Positions 1-9,377 of a DNA stretch of 64,000 nucleotides are shown here, piece by piece. The position numbers and the translations under genes are program-made. Within the stretch, counting starts at the first letter, position 1, and every line of letters begins with the position of its first letter. The notes beneath the pieces are model-generated. The model saw only the letters and a list, made by a program, of their open reading frames with translations. It searched no databases and was not told where the DNA came from. The stretch lies in contig NZ_CAKLBV010000009.1 in NCBI RefSeq assembly GCF_920984675.1, positions 1 to 64,000 of the forward strand, in the 5' to 3' direction. The stretch comes from Methylobacterium sp. Leaf118 (GTDB lineage Bacteria; Pseudomonadota; Alphaproteobacteria; Rhizobiales; Beijerinckiaceae).

Positions 1-487
1 CTCGAACCCTACTCGAAGACCGGCGATGACCACCTCAGCGGTGGGCTGCTCCTACACCACCCCCTGGGACACGACCCCTTCGGCGGATCGGCCGGCGGCT
101 GCCCTGCGCGTTTTGCACTCTGCCGTTTGCTCATCGTCCGCGCCTCTCCGGCTTTCTAGCCACAGTCGCGACAAAAGCCGCTATATTTAATCCTAATTGG
201 TGTAGTTCATCTCTTAATATCCGAACAAGCTCGGCTACAGTGGATAGACAATATAAATTTAAATAAAATGCATATTGATGAAAAATAACAAGTCATAATT
301 CAGTTTTTTTAATTACATCGAGATTTTGAGAAGCGCGTCGTAAGGTTTGCGCGATTTGAGCAATCTTAACTTATTTTTTACAACCAGAGCAAAAATGCGG
401 GCCAAGGGACTCGCTCTATCGCACGGCGTTTTGCTGCGGGTGCGCGGGATCAGAACGCCGAACGCAGCTTGAAGATGGGGGACGGTC
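1..487. other. gene-free, mostly AT-rich left edge
   Basis: No convincing gene is seen. The first ~170 bases are GC-rich and open in more than one frame from the window edge, so they could hold the tail of something starting outside, but no family was recognised. Bases 175-400 are clearly AT-rich compared with the window, as is common next to horizontally acquired genes, and probably carry the promoter of the large secreted protein that follows. Confidence 0.5.
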
Positions 488-3400
488 GTGGGAGCAGGGG
501 CCGGAAACAGTGCGCCGACATTCAGCGGCAATGGCACAGGCAAGATCCTCACGTCTGTCGGTGCCGACGGGTTGTATTCCTACGGCAACGCCGTGGCGCT
601 CCAAGGGGACGGCAAGATCGTCGTCTCGGGCTCCGTCAGCGGCGATTTTGGGAGTACCAGCGAACTCGCCGTGGTCCGCTACAACGCTGACGGCTCTCTC
701 GACACCAGTTTCGGCAGCGGTGGAAAGGTCCGCGTCTCAGTCGGTGAACCCGGAACCTCCGCGGGCGCCAACGCTGTAACGATCCAAGCAGACGGCAAGA
801 TCGTTGTCTCCGGTAGCGGAAACGGCGTCTTCATGAGCGGCAGCGACTTCGCCGTGGTGCGTTTCAATGTCGACGGAACCCTCGACACGGGCTTCGGTGT
901 CGGCGGCAAGGTCCTGACCGACTTCAACCCCTACGATTCCGATGCCGCCTTTGACGTCGTGGTACAGATCGACGGCAAGATCGTCGTCTCTGGCTACAGC
1001 AACCTCGAAAGCGGCGGCAGCGCATTCGCGATGGCGCGCTACAACGTGAACGGCACGCTCGATACGAGTTTTGGCTCCGGCGGCAAGATCGTCACCGCAG
1101 TCGCCTTCGACCCGCCGTACGACCTCGGCTACAGCCTGGCGCTTCAGACGGACGGGAAGATCGTCGTCTCCGGCTACAGCTACGACTTCTCTGGGGGCGG
1201 CCAGGACTTTGCCCTGATCCGCTACAACATCGACGGGAGCCTGGACACGAATTTCGGCGCGGGGGGCAAGGTTGTCACCCCGGTTGGCGCCGGCACAGCG
1301 AGCGATACCGGCCGAGCCGTGACGATCCAGGCGGACGGTAAGATCCTCGTCGCAGGCTTGGCCGGCGGGGATTTCGGGCTCGTGCGCTACAATGTCGACG
1401 GGAGCCTGGACACGAGCTTCGGCACCAACGGAAAGGTTCTGACCCCCGTCGGAACCGGGTTCGATGTCGCCTATGACGTCGTGGCTCTGGCGGATGGCAC
1501 GATCCTCGTCTCGGGCTATGCCGTGTCCGGTCCCGACAGCGAGGGCGACTTCGCGGTGGTCCGCTACAAGTCCGACGGCGCCCTCGACACCGCGTTCGGT
1601 TCGAACGGCCGGGTTCTCACCCCGGTCGGTCCCGGTACGTCGAGCGACAACAGCTACGGCATGGTGGTCCAGGCGGACGGCAAGATCGTCGTTTCGGGCT
1701 ACAGCGCGATCGGCGGGGGGAGCGACATCCAGTTCGCGGTGGTGCGCTACAACGCCAACGGCACGCTCGATACCAGTTTCGGCGGCAGCAACTCGCTGGG
1801 CGGAACGGTCGGTTACACCGAGAAGGGCACCGCCGTCGTACTGGATGCCGACGTCGATCTCTCCGACCCCGTTCTGGACGTACTCAACGGTGGTCTCGGC
1901 GACTATGCGGGTGCCAGCCTGACCCTCGCCCGGCTCGGTGGCGCCCATGCGCAGGATGTCTTCGCCTTCGCGGCCTCGTCGGCCTTCAGCGTGGTTGGCA
2001 ATGAGCTGTGGGACGCCAACGGCGACGCCTTCGCCACGGTCGATCAGGCCGACGGCGAGATCACCCTCAACTTCATCGGCACCAACATCGCGACATCCGC
2101 GCTCTTCGACGCAGTCGCACGGGCGATCACTTACGCCAATAGTTCAGACCAGCCACCAGCCTCGGTCTCCCTCGGCTGGTCCTACCTCAGCGGAGCGGCC
2201 GGAGGGGATGGGACCGCCTCCGGCACGAGCACGGTGACGATCACCGCCGTCAACGACGCGCCCACCGCCACGCCCTCCGTGAGCAACCGGCAACAGCGCT
2301 CGCTCGGAGGAGAGAGCAACTTCCTGTTCTCGGACCCAAACGGCGACACGCTCACGCTCGCCCGCATCGCGCATGACGGCGCCGAGACGATGGTGGCCTC
2401 GTCCGGTACGACCGATATCGCGGGCAGCTACGGCACGCTGACGGTGCAGGCCAACGGCCGCTTCCGCTACGCCGCCGATCAGGAAGGCGCGCTCGCGGTT
2501 GGCGAGACCCAGACCGACACCTTTACCTTCACGATGCGGGATCCCGGCGGGCTCGAGGCGAGCGCGACCTACAAGATCAACGTCACGGGTTCGGCAACGG
2601 GCAATGCCGGTAACAACATTTTCAAGATCACCGATTCCGGCCGTGCCGTTGATGGCGGGGGTGGGACGGACACGGTCTCCTTCGACAGGTTCGGCACGAG
2701 TGTACGTCTCACCCTCGATGGTGCGAACGACGGCACCATCATCGTGGATGGCGCGGCGCTCGGCACCGTGCGCAATGTCGAGAACGTCGTCGGCAGCGCC
2801 TATGCCGACGTTCTCGCTGGCGATGGGGCCGCCAACAGGCTGTCCGGCGGCATGGGCAACGACCTTCTCGTCGGTGGCGCCGGCAACGACCGTTTGGAGG
2901 GCGACGAGGGTGACGATGTGCTCGAGGGTGGCGAGGGCGCCGACTCGCTCGAAGGCGGATCGGGCACCAACACTGCCAGCTACGCCAGTGCCGCGACTGG
3001 GGTGACCGCCGATCTCGGAGCCATCGTCGCCGGGACGGGCGACGCGGCCGGCGACGGGTTCAGCGACATCCAGAACCTGACCGGATCGGCCTTCGACGAC
3101 ATCCTCATCGGCAATGCGGATGCCAACCGGCTCACCGGTAACGGCGGCGCAGACACCCTGATCGGGAGAGCCGGTAACGATACTTACTTCGTCGACGAGA
3201 GCGGCGATCAGGTGATCGAGGCGATCGGCGGCGGGCGGGACACCGTTGCCACGACAGTGAGCTACGCCCTCGCCGCCGGCCAGGAGATCGAGGAATTGTG
3301 CGTCGCCTGGAGCGCGGGGGACCAAGCGATCAACCTGACCGGAAACGAATTCGCGCAGATCCTCAGGGGCAATGGTGGTGTCAACGTGCTCGATGGCGGG

Positions 3401-4027
3401 GCAGGTACCGATACGCTCGATGGTGGAGCCGGCGCTGACATCCTGATCGGGGGCACCGGCAGCGACACCTACATCGTCGACAATGCCGGCGATCAGGTGA
3501 TCGAGGCGGTGGGCGCAGGCTGGGACGCCGTTGCGGCGAGCGTGAGCTACACCCTCACCGCCCGCCAGGAGATCGAGGAACTGCGGGTTCTGCTGTCGGC
3601 CGGCGACCAGCCCATCAACCTCACGGGGAACACCTTCGCGCAAACGGTGATCGGCAACAACGGCGCCAACGTCCTCGACGGGGGCTGGGGCAAGGATGTG
3701 CTGACCGGCCGGGGCGGCGCGGATACGTTCCTCTTCAACAGCGCGCTGGGCACCAACAACGTCGACCGCATCACCGACTTCGCCTCCGAGGACACGATCG
3801 GTCTGTCGAGGAGCATTTTCAAGGCGCTGGCGACGGGCGAGCTCGACCCGGGGCGGTTCAAGAACATCACCACCGGCACGGCGGATGCGGATGACCGCAT
3901 CCTCTACAAGCAATCGACCGGCGAGCTGTTCTACGACGCCGACGGTCTGGGCAGCCGTGTGAAGGTGAAGTTCGCCGTGCTCGACCACAAGCCCGCGCTC
4001 ACGTCCGACGACTTTTTCATCGTGTGA
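488..4027 (+). CDS. large secreted delta-60 repeat / cadherin-like / RTX calcium-binding protein
   Basis: The product is 1179 residues. Residues ~1-440 carry seven delta-60-type repeats, each ending in a D/N-G-x-L-D-T-x-F-G motif followed by a GGKV-like turn. A cadherin-like stretch follows (~445-700, with VNDAP-type linker). The C-terminal third has RTX nonapeptides (GGxGxDxLxGG) in several blocks and ends in the hydrophobic DRITDF-type segment usual for type I secreted proteins. No N-terminal signal peptide is present, which suits type I secretion; no cognate ABC/MFP genes are in the window. The GTG at 488 is the only start after an in-frame TGA at 470, with a GGGGGA stretch just upstream. 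Likely a calcium-binding surface protein or adhesin; its ligand is unknown. Confidence 0.88.
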   Translation: MGAGAGNSAPTFSGNGTGKILTSVGADGLYSYGNAVALQGDGKIVVSGSVSGDFGSTSELAVVRYNADGSLDTSFGSGGKVRVSVGEPGTSAGANAVTIQADGKIVVSGSGNGVFMSGSDFAVVRFNVDGTLDTGFGVGGKVLTDFNPYDSDAAFDVVVQIDGKIVVSGYSNLESGGSAFAMARYNVNGTLDTSFGSGGKIVTAVAFDPPYDLGYSLALQTDGKIVVSGYSYDFSGGGQDFALIRYNIDGSLDTNFGAGGKVVTPVGAGTASDTGRAVTIQADGKILVAGLAGGDFGLVRYNVDGSLDTSFGTNGKVLTPVGTGFDVAYDVVALADGTILVSGYAVSGPDSEGDFAVVRYKSDGALDTAFGSNGRVLTPVGPGTSSDNSYGMVVQADGKIVVSGYSAIGGGSDIQFAVVRYNANGTLDTSFGGSNSLGGTVGYTEKGTAVVLDADVDLSDPVLDVLNGGLGDYAGASLTLARLGGAHAQDVFAFAASSAFSVVGNELWDANGDAFATVDQADGEITLNFIGTNIATSALFDAVARAITYANSSDQPPASVSLGWSYLSGAAGGDGTASGTSTVTITAVNDAPTATPSVSNRQQRSLGGESNFLFSDPNGDTLTLARIAHDGAETMVASSGTTDIAGSYGTLTVQANGRFRYAADQEGALAVGETQTDTFTFTMRDPGGLEASATYKINVTGSATGNAGNNIFKITDSGRAVDGGGGTDTVSFDRFGTSVRLTLDGANDGTIIVDGAALGTVRNVENVVGSAYADVLAGDGAANRLSGGMGNDLLVGGAGNDRLEGDEGDDVLEGGEGADSLEGGSGTNTASYASAATGVTADLGAIVAGTGDAAGDGFSDIQNLTGSAFDDILIGNADANRLTGNGGADTLIGRAGNDTYFVDESGDQVIEAIGGGRDTVATTVSYALAAGQEIEELCVAWSAGDQAINLTGNEFAQILRGNGGVNVLDGGAGTDTLDGGAGADILIGGTGSDTYIVDNAGDQVIEAVGAGWDAVAASVSYTLTARQEIEELRVLLSAGDQPINLTGNTFAQTVIGNNGANVLDGGWGKDVLTGRGGADTFLFNSALGTNNVDRITDFASEDTIGLSRSIFKALATGELDPGRFKNITTGTADADDRILYKQSTGELFYDADGLGSRVKVKFAVLDHKPALTSDDFFIV

Positions 4028-4037
4028 GACCAAGAGG

Positions 4038-4064
4038 CCGAGGCGGTCACGACGATTGCCTCGG
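4038..4064 (+). terminator. hairpin after the RTX gene
   Basis: CCGAGGC and GCCTCGG pair around a 13-base loop, 11 bases after the RTX stop codon and before the end of the convergent integrase gene. It may serve both strands. A T-run is lacking. Confidence 0.5.
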
Positions 4065-4065
4065 T

Positions 4066-5163
4066 CTATAGAAAGCCCCCGCCCGCGTGATCCTTGAAGG
4101 CGTTCGCACGCCTGATGTACCCCACCACCGTCCGCGGATCGCGGTGTCCCGACACGTCCATGATGCGAGCCATATCGGCGCCGCGCTCGGCGGCCGTGGT
4201 GATGAAGCCGGCGCGCAGGGAGTGCGCCCCGAACAGCGCCGGATCGAGGCCAGCCGCCTCGGCGTATCGTTTGATGATATCGGCCACGGCCTGGGTCGTG
4301 AGGCGGGGGTAAGTGTCGCCAACCTGGCGGCATTTCCGCACCCGCCCCGACCGCGACACTGGCCGAAACAGCGGCCCTTCGGCGATCCCCGCCGCATCGA
4401 GCCATTCCCGCAGCAGCGCGACCGGCCGGATGAACCGCCCGTGCGGAATCGCCTTCTCAATGCCCTGCCCTTCCTGGTCGGTCTTGCTCCTGCGGATCGT
4501 GATGCGCAGCCCGTCGGGATGCTCGGCGATGTCCGCCATGTCGAGGGCCACGAGCTCGGAGCGCCGGAACGCGCCCGCGAAGCCGAGCGCCAAAATCGCC
4601 CGATCCCGCTTGCCGGTCATCGTGTCCGGGATCCGCATCAGCATGGCCGCCACGATCTCGGCCGTTGCTGCGGCCTTCCGGTTCGGAGCCACGCCCACCC
4701 GCCGCCGGATGCCCTTGAGGGTTGCCCTGACGGCCTCGTCGCTGGTTGGATCGTCTGCCCTGGCGAGCTTGTGCGCGTAGGAGATTGCAGCGCACCGCCG
4801 GCCGATGGTCGAAGCCGAGCGCCCGGCCACCGCCTCCGCGACGAGGAAGGCTGCCACGGCCTCAGGGCTCGCCGGCAGGGACCGGAAGCCGTAGCCCCGG
4901 CACCACGCCTCAAAAGTCCGCGCGTCGGACGTGTAGGCCCGCACGGTCGCGTCCGCCTTTCTGGCGCGCTGGTGAGCCTGGACGATCGCTGCGGCCTCGG
5001 CAGGAAGACCGGTGGGCTCTCCGATCAACGTTGGCGCAAACTTTTCGCCTACGTCCGAGGAGTCGCCAGCTTGGCGACACGGGACCGGCAGGTTCTCCTC
5101 CGATCCGGGGGTAGCCTTTGCCGATGCATCTGCCTCGATGCGCTGGACCTGTACCGCCCTCAT
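4066..5163 (-). CDS. tyrosine site-specific recombinase/integrase
   Basis: A 365-residue phage-integrase-type recombinase. After a ~65-residue N-terminal tail comes a SAM-like core-binding domain (~65-165) and then the catalytic domain with the expected residues: R200 (AFRRSEL), H314-x-x-R317 (HSLR), H340 (SGHRD) and Y349 (VGYIRR). It cuts and rejoins DNA through a 3'-phosphotyrosine. Its ATG overlaps the resolvase stop as ATGA, so the two are likely co-translated. The AT-rich flank and the neighbouring resolvase suggest a remnant of a mobile element, but no tRNA or att repeat was found. Confidence 0.9.
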   Translation of the reverse strand: MRAVQVQRIEADASAKATPGSEENLPVPCRQAGDSSDVGEKFAPTLIGEPTGLPAEAAAIVQAHQRARKADATVRAYTSDARTFEAWCRGYGFRSLPASPEAVAAFLVAEAVAGRSASTIGRRCAAISYAHKLARADDPTSDEAVRATLKGIRRRVGVAPNRKAAATAEIVAAMLMRIPDTMTGKRDRAILALGFAGAFRRSELVALDMADIAEHPDGLRITIRRSKTDQEGQGIEKAIPHGRFIRPVALLREWLDAAGIAEGPLFRPVSRSGRVRKCRQVGDTYPRLTTQAVADIIKRYAEAAGLDPALFGAHSLRAGFITTAAERGADMARIMDVSGHRDPRTVVGYIRRANAFKDHAGGGFL

Positions 5164-5753
5164 GGCCTCACCTTCGGCTTGAGGCGTTGAATGGTGCTGT
5201 GGCTGACGTTGAACGTCCGAGCCACGTCCACGAGGGTTTCGCCGTCATCAAGGCGGGCCAAAGCCTCCCGCCGCTGTGCCGGGTTGAGTTTGGGCGGACG
5301 GCCCTCGCGCAACTCACCACGGGCCGTCTTGCGGGCTTTGCCCTCGGCCGTGCGGGTGAGGATCATCTCGCGCTCGACCTCGGCCATCCCGCCCATAACG
5401 GCGAGCATCATTCGGCCTTGGGCGGAGCCGGTGTCGGCCTATTCCTGTGCGATCGAGCGGAAGCAAGCCCCGGCGTCGTTGATGCGCTTCACGATAGAGA
5501 ACAGATCGAAGATCGAGCGGGCGAGGCGATCCAACTTTGTGACGACCACCACGTCGCCAGGCTGCAGGCCCTTGAGCATCCGGGCGAGCTCCTTGCGGTC
5601 GGACTTCGCCCCGCTAACCTTCTCTTGGAAGATCGTTCGGCAGCCGGCTGCGCGCAGCTGATCGAGCTGCACGTCGAGGGTCTGCCCGATTGTCGAGGCG
5701 CGGGCGTAGCCGATCAGGCGAGAGGGCGTGTTTTGGGACGCAGTTTCGTTCAT
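5160..5753 (-). pseudogene. serine resolvase/invertase interrupted by an amber codon
   Basis: One reading frame of 198 codons encodes a small serine recombinase with catalytic Ser20 (Y-x-R-x-S), the usual VVVVTKLDRLARS segment, the MAEVERE helix E region and a C-terminal HTH ([18 protein letters not shown]). Codon 105 (5441-5439) is TAG. Relatives usually have Trp before ADT here, so a single TGG to TAG change explains it. The rest of the frame is intact and overlaps the integrase start. Either a young pseudogene, a suppressed amber or a sequencing error. Without readthrough the DNA-binding half is lost. Confidence 0.85.
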
Positions 5754-6046
5754 GAGTTATGCACATGCTAACCCATTGGCGGAGCGGGATCGAGCAAAAT
5801 GTGCAAAAATCTTGATTTTCGACTGATGCGTTATAGCTGTTTGAGAGCATCCGCGGCTTCACAGCTCAAAAGTTGATTTTTCAATGGGTTTCCGCGCACA
5901 TCTGAGTTGGTATATAAAATATTTAATCTGCACATAGAATAATATTTTATTTGTGCCTAATCATAAACAGATAATATGCTTTGATAGATGAATATTTAAA
6001 ATCTTAACATAGTAATATAAAAAACTAATTTCAATAATTTGCATAT
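5754..6046. other. AT-rich intergenic region
   Basis: No gene seen between the resolvase and the AraC regulator. Strongly AT-rich from ~5900 to 6046, probably acquired DNA. It contains a 17-base sequence also found at 23896-23912. Confidence 0.5.
5887..5903 (+). repeat. 17-bp match to 23896-23912 (inverted)
   Basis: GGTTTCCGCGCACATCT here is the exact reverse complement of 23896-23912. Both lie in AT-rich gene-free DNA beside mobile or decayed genes, so this may be an element end. Confidence 0.45.
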
Positions 6047-6895
6047 TTACTGTGTACGGCGCCACATCAAAGGCGAAACGGACTTGTAGCGCTTAAATGC
6101 TGCCGCAAACTGGCTCGGATCGGAGTACCCGACAAGAGTCGCGATAGATGCTACTGGGATGCGCGAGTCCAGGAGCAGTTCAGCTGCACGGTCGAGACGA
6201 CGGCGAGTAATGAAGGCGTAGGGAGGCAAGCCCGTCGTAATCTGAAAACACCGGCTGAAGTGATAGGGGCTCAACCCGGCGATGCGGGCAAGATCCGCCA
6301 CACGCAGATCCGTGCTCAGATCGGCCTCGATGAAGGCGATCACGTCTGAGATCTGCCGTGTCGAGAGCCCGCGGGCCTCAATGCGCACGCGAGGCCTCGA
6401 AGGCTGACCAAGCTGGTGAATCACGATGGCCAAAGCGTGATCGAAGAAGGCCGTCGCGAAACCGTGGAGGCCGCAATGGTCCCACATCGCCGTGAGTGTC
6501 GCGGTCAGCAGCGCGTCGTCGTGATAGGTCGAGGCCAGAGCCTCCATGTCCAGCCCGCCCGCCGGAAGCTCTGTGACCAGCCGCGTCAGGCGCCGCTGGG
6601 AAATCTCGAGAGCGATGAGGCGCATGGCGGGTATGAAGCCCTCGCCGCCGTCGAAGGGGGCGCCCAGACCCACACGACCGGGCACAAAGAGTCCATCGAG
6701 CATCTGGGTGCGGCTCTTGCGGAGCAGACGCCCCCCTCCGCTCACACACAAATGGATCCGGAGCCCGTCGGTGCTGTCGTACTCGCCCTCGCAGGCATCG
6801 TAATCCTCTCGACACATGATCGTGTCGAAGTCCCTATCCGCGCGGACGATCTCGTCCTTTGCATCAATGATCGGACGCGGTGGTTCGGCGCTCAT
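6047..6895 (-). CDS. AraC-family transcriptional regulator
   Basis: A 282-residue regulator with a ligand-binding N-terminal part (~1-175) and a C-terminal AraC/XylS DNA-binding domain with two HTH motifs (LRVADLARIAGLSPYHFSR and the PVASIATLVGYSDPSQFAAAFKR segment). It is divergent from the TonB receptor at 7171 across a 275-base gap. AraC regulators in this position (as PchR) usually activate the receptor gene in response to the ferric siderophore; that role is inferred from context. The ATG at 6895 gives a full-length family member. Confidence 0.88.
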   Translation of the reverse strand: MSAEPPRPIIDAKDEIVRADRDFDTIMCREDYDACEGEYDSTDGLRIHLCVSGGGRLLRKSRTQMLDGLFVPGRVGLGAPFDGGEGFIPAMRLIALEISQRRLTRLVTELPAGGLDMEALASTYHDDALLTATLTAMWDHCGLHGFATAFFDHALAIVIHQLGQPSRPRVRIEARGLSTRQISDVIAFIEADLSTDLRVADLARIAGLSPYHFSRCFQITTGLPPYAFITRRRLDRAAELLLDSRIPVASIATLVGYSDPSQFAAAFKRYKSVSPLMWRRTQ

Positions 6896-7170
6896 CGATC
6901 CGGCGTCGCCTCGGTCCTGAAGGGACCGGCTGGTGATTTCAGGTCGTATCCAGCGTCAGTCGACACGCCAGGGCAGAATGTCAAATTTATAATCATTCGA
7001 ATTCGACTGTGTATTCCGGCAACGACATGTGATTTTCGTCGCACTTGATCGGGGGATAGCACAATAGGCGTATTTTTCGCACGGATTCAATACCGCTCCT
7101 CTCGGACCGCTGTCTATGGAGATGGTCGGGCCAGCAAGCCATCGTCGCTGGCCCGAGGCGTGAGGCGGCA
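6896..7170. promoter_or_regulatory. divergent promoter region of araC-type gene and TonB receptor
   Basis: The 275-base gap serves both genes. The middle is AT-rich (6975-7080). No clear Fur or Irr box was identified. The region is named for its position only. Confidence 0.45.
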
Positions 7171-9375
7171 ATGCGGGATCATTTCGGGGCGCAGTGGCAT
7201 TCGTCGTTGCGGACGGCCGTGCTCGGGACGCTGGTCTCGGGTGCCGTCGGGCATGCGGCCATTGCGCAGGAAACCGTCACGCTCGATCTGCTGGAGGTCG
7301 AGGGTCTCGGGAACGGCCGCAAGCCGACCGGAGTCGTCGGCCCACCCCCGCCACCCTATGCCGGCGGCCTTGTCGGCAGCGGGACACGCGTGGGCGTTCT
7401 CGGCAATGGCAGCGTCTTCGATACGCCCTTCAGCGCTACGGGCTACACCGACACGCTGATCCGCGACCAGCAATCCCAGAGTTTGCTCGACGTCGTGACG
7501 AACGACCCCTCAGTCCGCGCGATCTCATCGGCGACTGGTGCGGCAGGTGAACAGCTTTTTATCCGCGGCTTCCCTGTCTATGCCGCCGACATCGCCTTCG
7601 ACGGCCTTTACGGCATCGTCGATAACCGCCGGCCGGCCATCTACAATGTCGAGCGCGTCGAGGTGCTGAAGGGGGCAAGTGCTCTCGTCAACGGCATCGC
7701 CCCCATCGGCGGCATCGGCGGCAGCATCAACCTGATCCCGAAGCGGGCCTACGATGAGCCGCTGACTCGAATCACGCCGTTCTTCATCTCACAGAGCCAG
7801 TTAGGCACGGCGGTGGACGTGGGACGGCGCTATGGGACAGCCAAGGAATGGGGCGTGCGGGTCAATGGCGTCTACCGCGCTGGCGGATCGCCCATCGACC
7901 GCGAGCGACTAGAGGTCGGCTTTGCCTCGGTCGGCGCCGATTACCGGGGCGAGCAGGTGCGCGTCTCGGTGGATCTTGGCTACCAAAGCAACGATTACCG
8001 GCAGAACCGATCGTTCCTTACCGTCGCGCCGGGCATCCGGATCCCGAGGGCCCCAGACCTGACCCTCAATCAGAACCAACCCTACGAGTTTCAGCGGACG
8101 CAGACCAAGTTCGGCGCGGTGCGGGCCGAGTACGACGTCAACGCGGACACCACAATCTACGCCGCGTTCGGCGCCCGCTCGACCCGAGAAAGCGCGCTGG
8201 CCGATTTCCAGACCCTTACCACGTCGAGCGGCGATATCGCGGGGTTGTTCGCGCGGCAGCAATATGTCGGGGAGGTCCGTACCGCCGAGACCGGCGTGCG
8301 GACGCGGTTCATAACGGGACCGGTCGCCCATCGCGCCACACTCTCGGCCACCGGCTACTGGGGCACGACGAACTACCCCAAGGCCGTCCAGTTCCTGCCC
8401 GGCGGTACCTCGAACATCTACGATCCCTCACCGATTGCGGCGCCACCCTATGCCGACATCAACATTGGCAACGCCCGCGGCTCGCTCACCCTCAACCGCA
8501 GCATCGCCCTAACCGATACCCTGTCGTCCCTGGACGAGCGCGTGCTGCTCACGGTCGGCGGGCGTTTCCAGCAGATCGGGGCCAAAGGCTACGACTCGAC
8601 ACCGGGGAGCCCCACCTTCGGCGAGGCGACATCGAGCTACGACAAGGTGGCGTGGACCCCTGCGGTCGGCCTTATCGTCAAGCCGCTGGAACACCTCTCC
8701 GTCTACGGAAACTACATTGAAGGTCTGCTCTCGACCGGCGCTGCGCCCATCACGGCGAGCAACGCGAACCAAGCGCTGCCCCCGACCATCGCCGACCAGA
8801 AGGAAGTCGGCGTGAAATACGATTTCGGCGTGGTCGGCGTGAGCGCCGCCCTGTTCGAAATCAACCAGCCCAACGCCTTTCAGGACCCGACGACGCGAAA
8901 CTTCGCGCTCAACGGCCTGCAGCGCAATCGAGGGATCGAATTGAGCCTGTTCGGTGAAATGGCGCCGGGCCTGCGCCTGATCGGCGGGGTCGCGTTCACG
9001 GACGGGCGTCTAGTGCGCACTGAGGGTGGGATCTTCGACGGCAAGGTCGCGCCGGGCGTTCCGGCAACCACAGCCAACCTCTACGGCGAGTACGACCTGC
9101 CGCCCTGGCTCGCGCTGGGGCTGACGTTGACCGGGCGTCTCATCCACACCTCGTCCCAGTTCTACGATCAGGGCAACCTGCAGCGCATTCCGGACTGGAC
9201 CCGGTTCGACGCAGGCTTGCGCCACACGTTCCTTGGCTCGTGGGGCAAGCCGGTGACGTTGCGTGCCACGGTGGAGAACGTCTTCGGGACCAATTACTGG
9301 GCCTCGACCGGCAACGGTTTCCTCACTTTCGGAAACCCGAGGACCTACCTCGTCTCGGCCCAAATGGATTTCTAG
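7171..9375 (+). CDS. TonB-dependent siderophore receptor
   Basis: A 734-residue outer-membrane receptor. It has an N-terminal signal peptide (about residues 1-33, cleavage after AIAQ), then a plug domain (~90-200, with FIRGFPVYAADIAFDGL and NVERVEVLKGASALVNG motifs) and a 22-strand type barrel ending in the aromatic residue F (SAQMDF), as expected for BamA recognition. It should import a ferric siderophore using TonB-ExbBD energy; the siderophore is unknown. Two bases separate its stop from the next ATG, giving a receptor-PepSY-small membrane protein operon under the divergent AraC regulator. Confidence 0.93.
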   Translation: MRDHFGAQWHSSLRTAVLGTLVSGAVGHAAIAQETVTLDLLEVEGLGNGRKPTGVVGPPPPPYAGGLVGSGTRVGVLGNGSVFDTPFSATGYTDTLIRDQQSQSLLDVVTNDPSVRAISSATGAAGEQLFIRGFPVYAADIAFDGLYGIVDNRRPAIYNVERVEVLKGASALVNGIAPIGGIGGSINLIPKRAYDEPLTRITPFFISQSQLGTAVDVGRRYGTAKEWGVRVNGVYRAGGSPIDRERLEVGFASVGADYRGEQVRVSVDLGYQSNDYRQNRSFLTVAPGIRIPRAPDLTLNQNQPYEFQRTQTKFGAVRAEYDVNADTTIYAAFGARSTRESALADFQTLTTSSGDIAGLFARQQYVGEVRTAETGVRTRFITGPVAHRATLSATGYWGTTNYPKAVQFLPGGTSNIYDPSPIAAPPYADINIGNARGSLTLNRSIALTDTLSSLDERVLLTVGGRFQQIGAKGYDSTPGSPTFGEATSSYDKVAWTPAVGLIVKPLEHLSVYGNYIEGLLSTGAAPITASNANQALPPTIADQKEVGVKYDFGVVGVSAALFEINQPNAFQDPTTRNFALNGLQRNRGIELSLFGEMAPGLRLIGGVAFTDGRLVRTEGGIFDGKVAPGVPATTANLYGEYDLPPWLALGLTLTGRLIHTSSQFYDQGNLQRIPDWTRFDAGLRHTFLGSWGKPVTLRATVENVFGTNYWASTGNGFLTFGNPRTYLVSAQMDF

Positions 9376-9377
9376 GG

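Noticed and set aside
2144..4405. 753-residue open frame on the minus strand across the RTX gene
   Set aside because: It is the shadow of repeat-rich GC-biased coding on the other strand; Arg/Ala/Gly-rich, no family features.
4066..5163. Integrase next to a tRNA attachment site
   Set aside because: No tRNA gene or tRNA 3' fragment could be found on either side within the window.
6975..7080. Fur or Irr box before the first TonB receptor
   Set aside because: The region is AT-rich and has short palindromes such as TTCGAATTCGA, but none matches a known consensus well enough.
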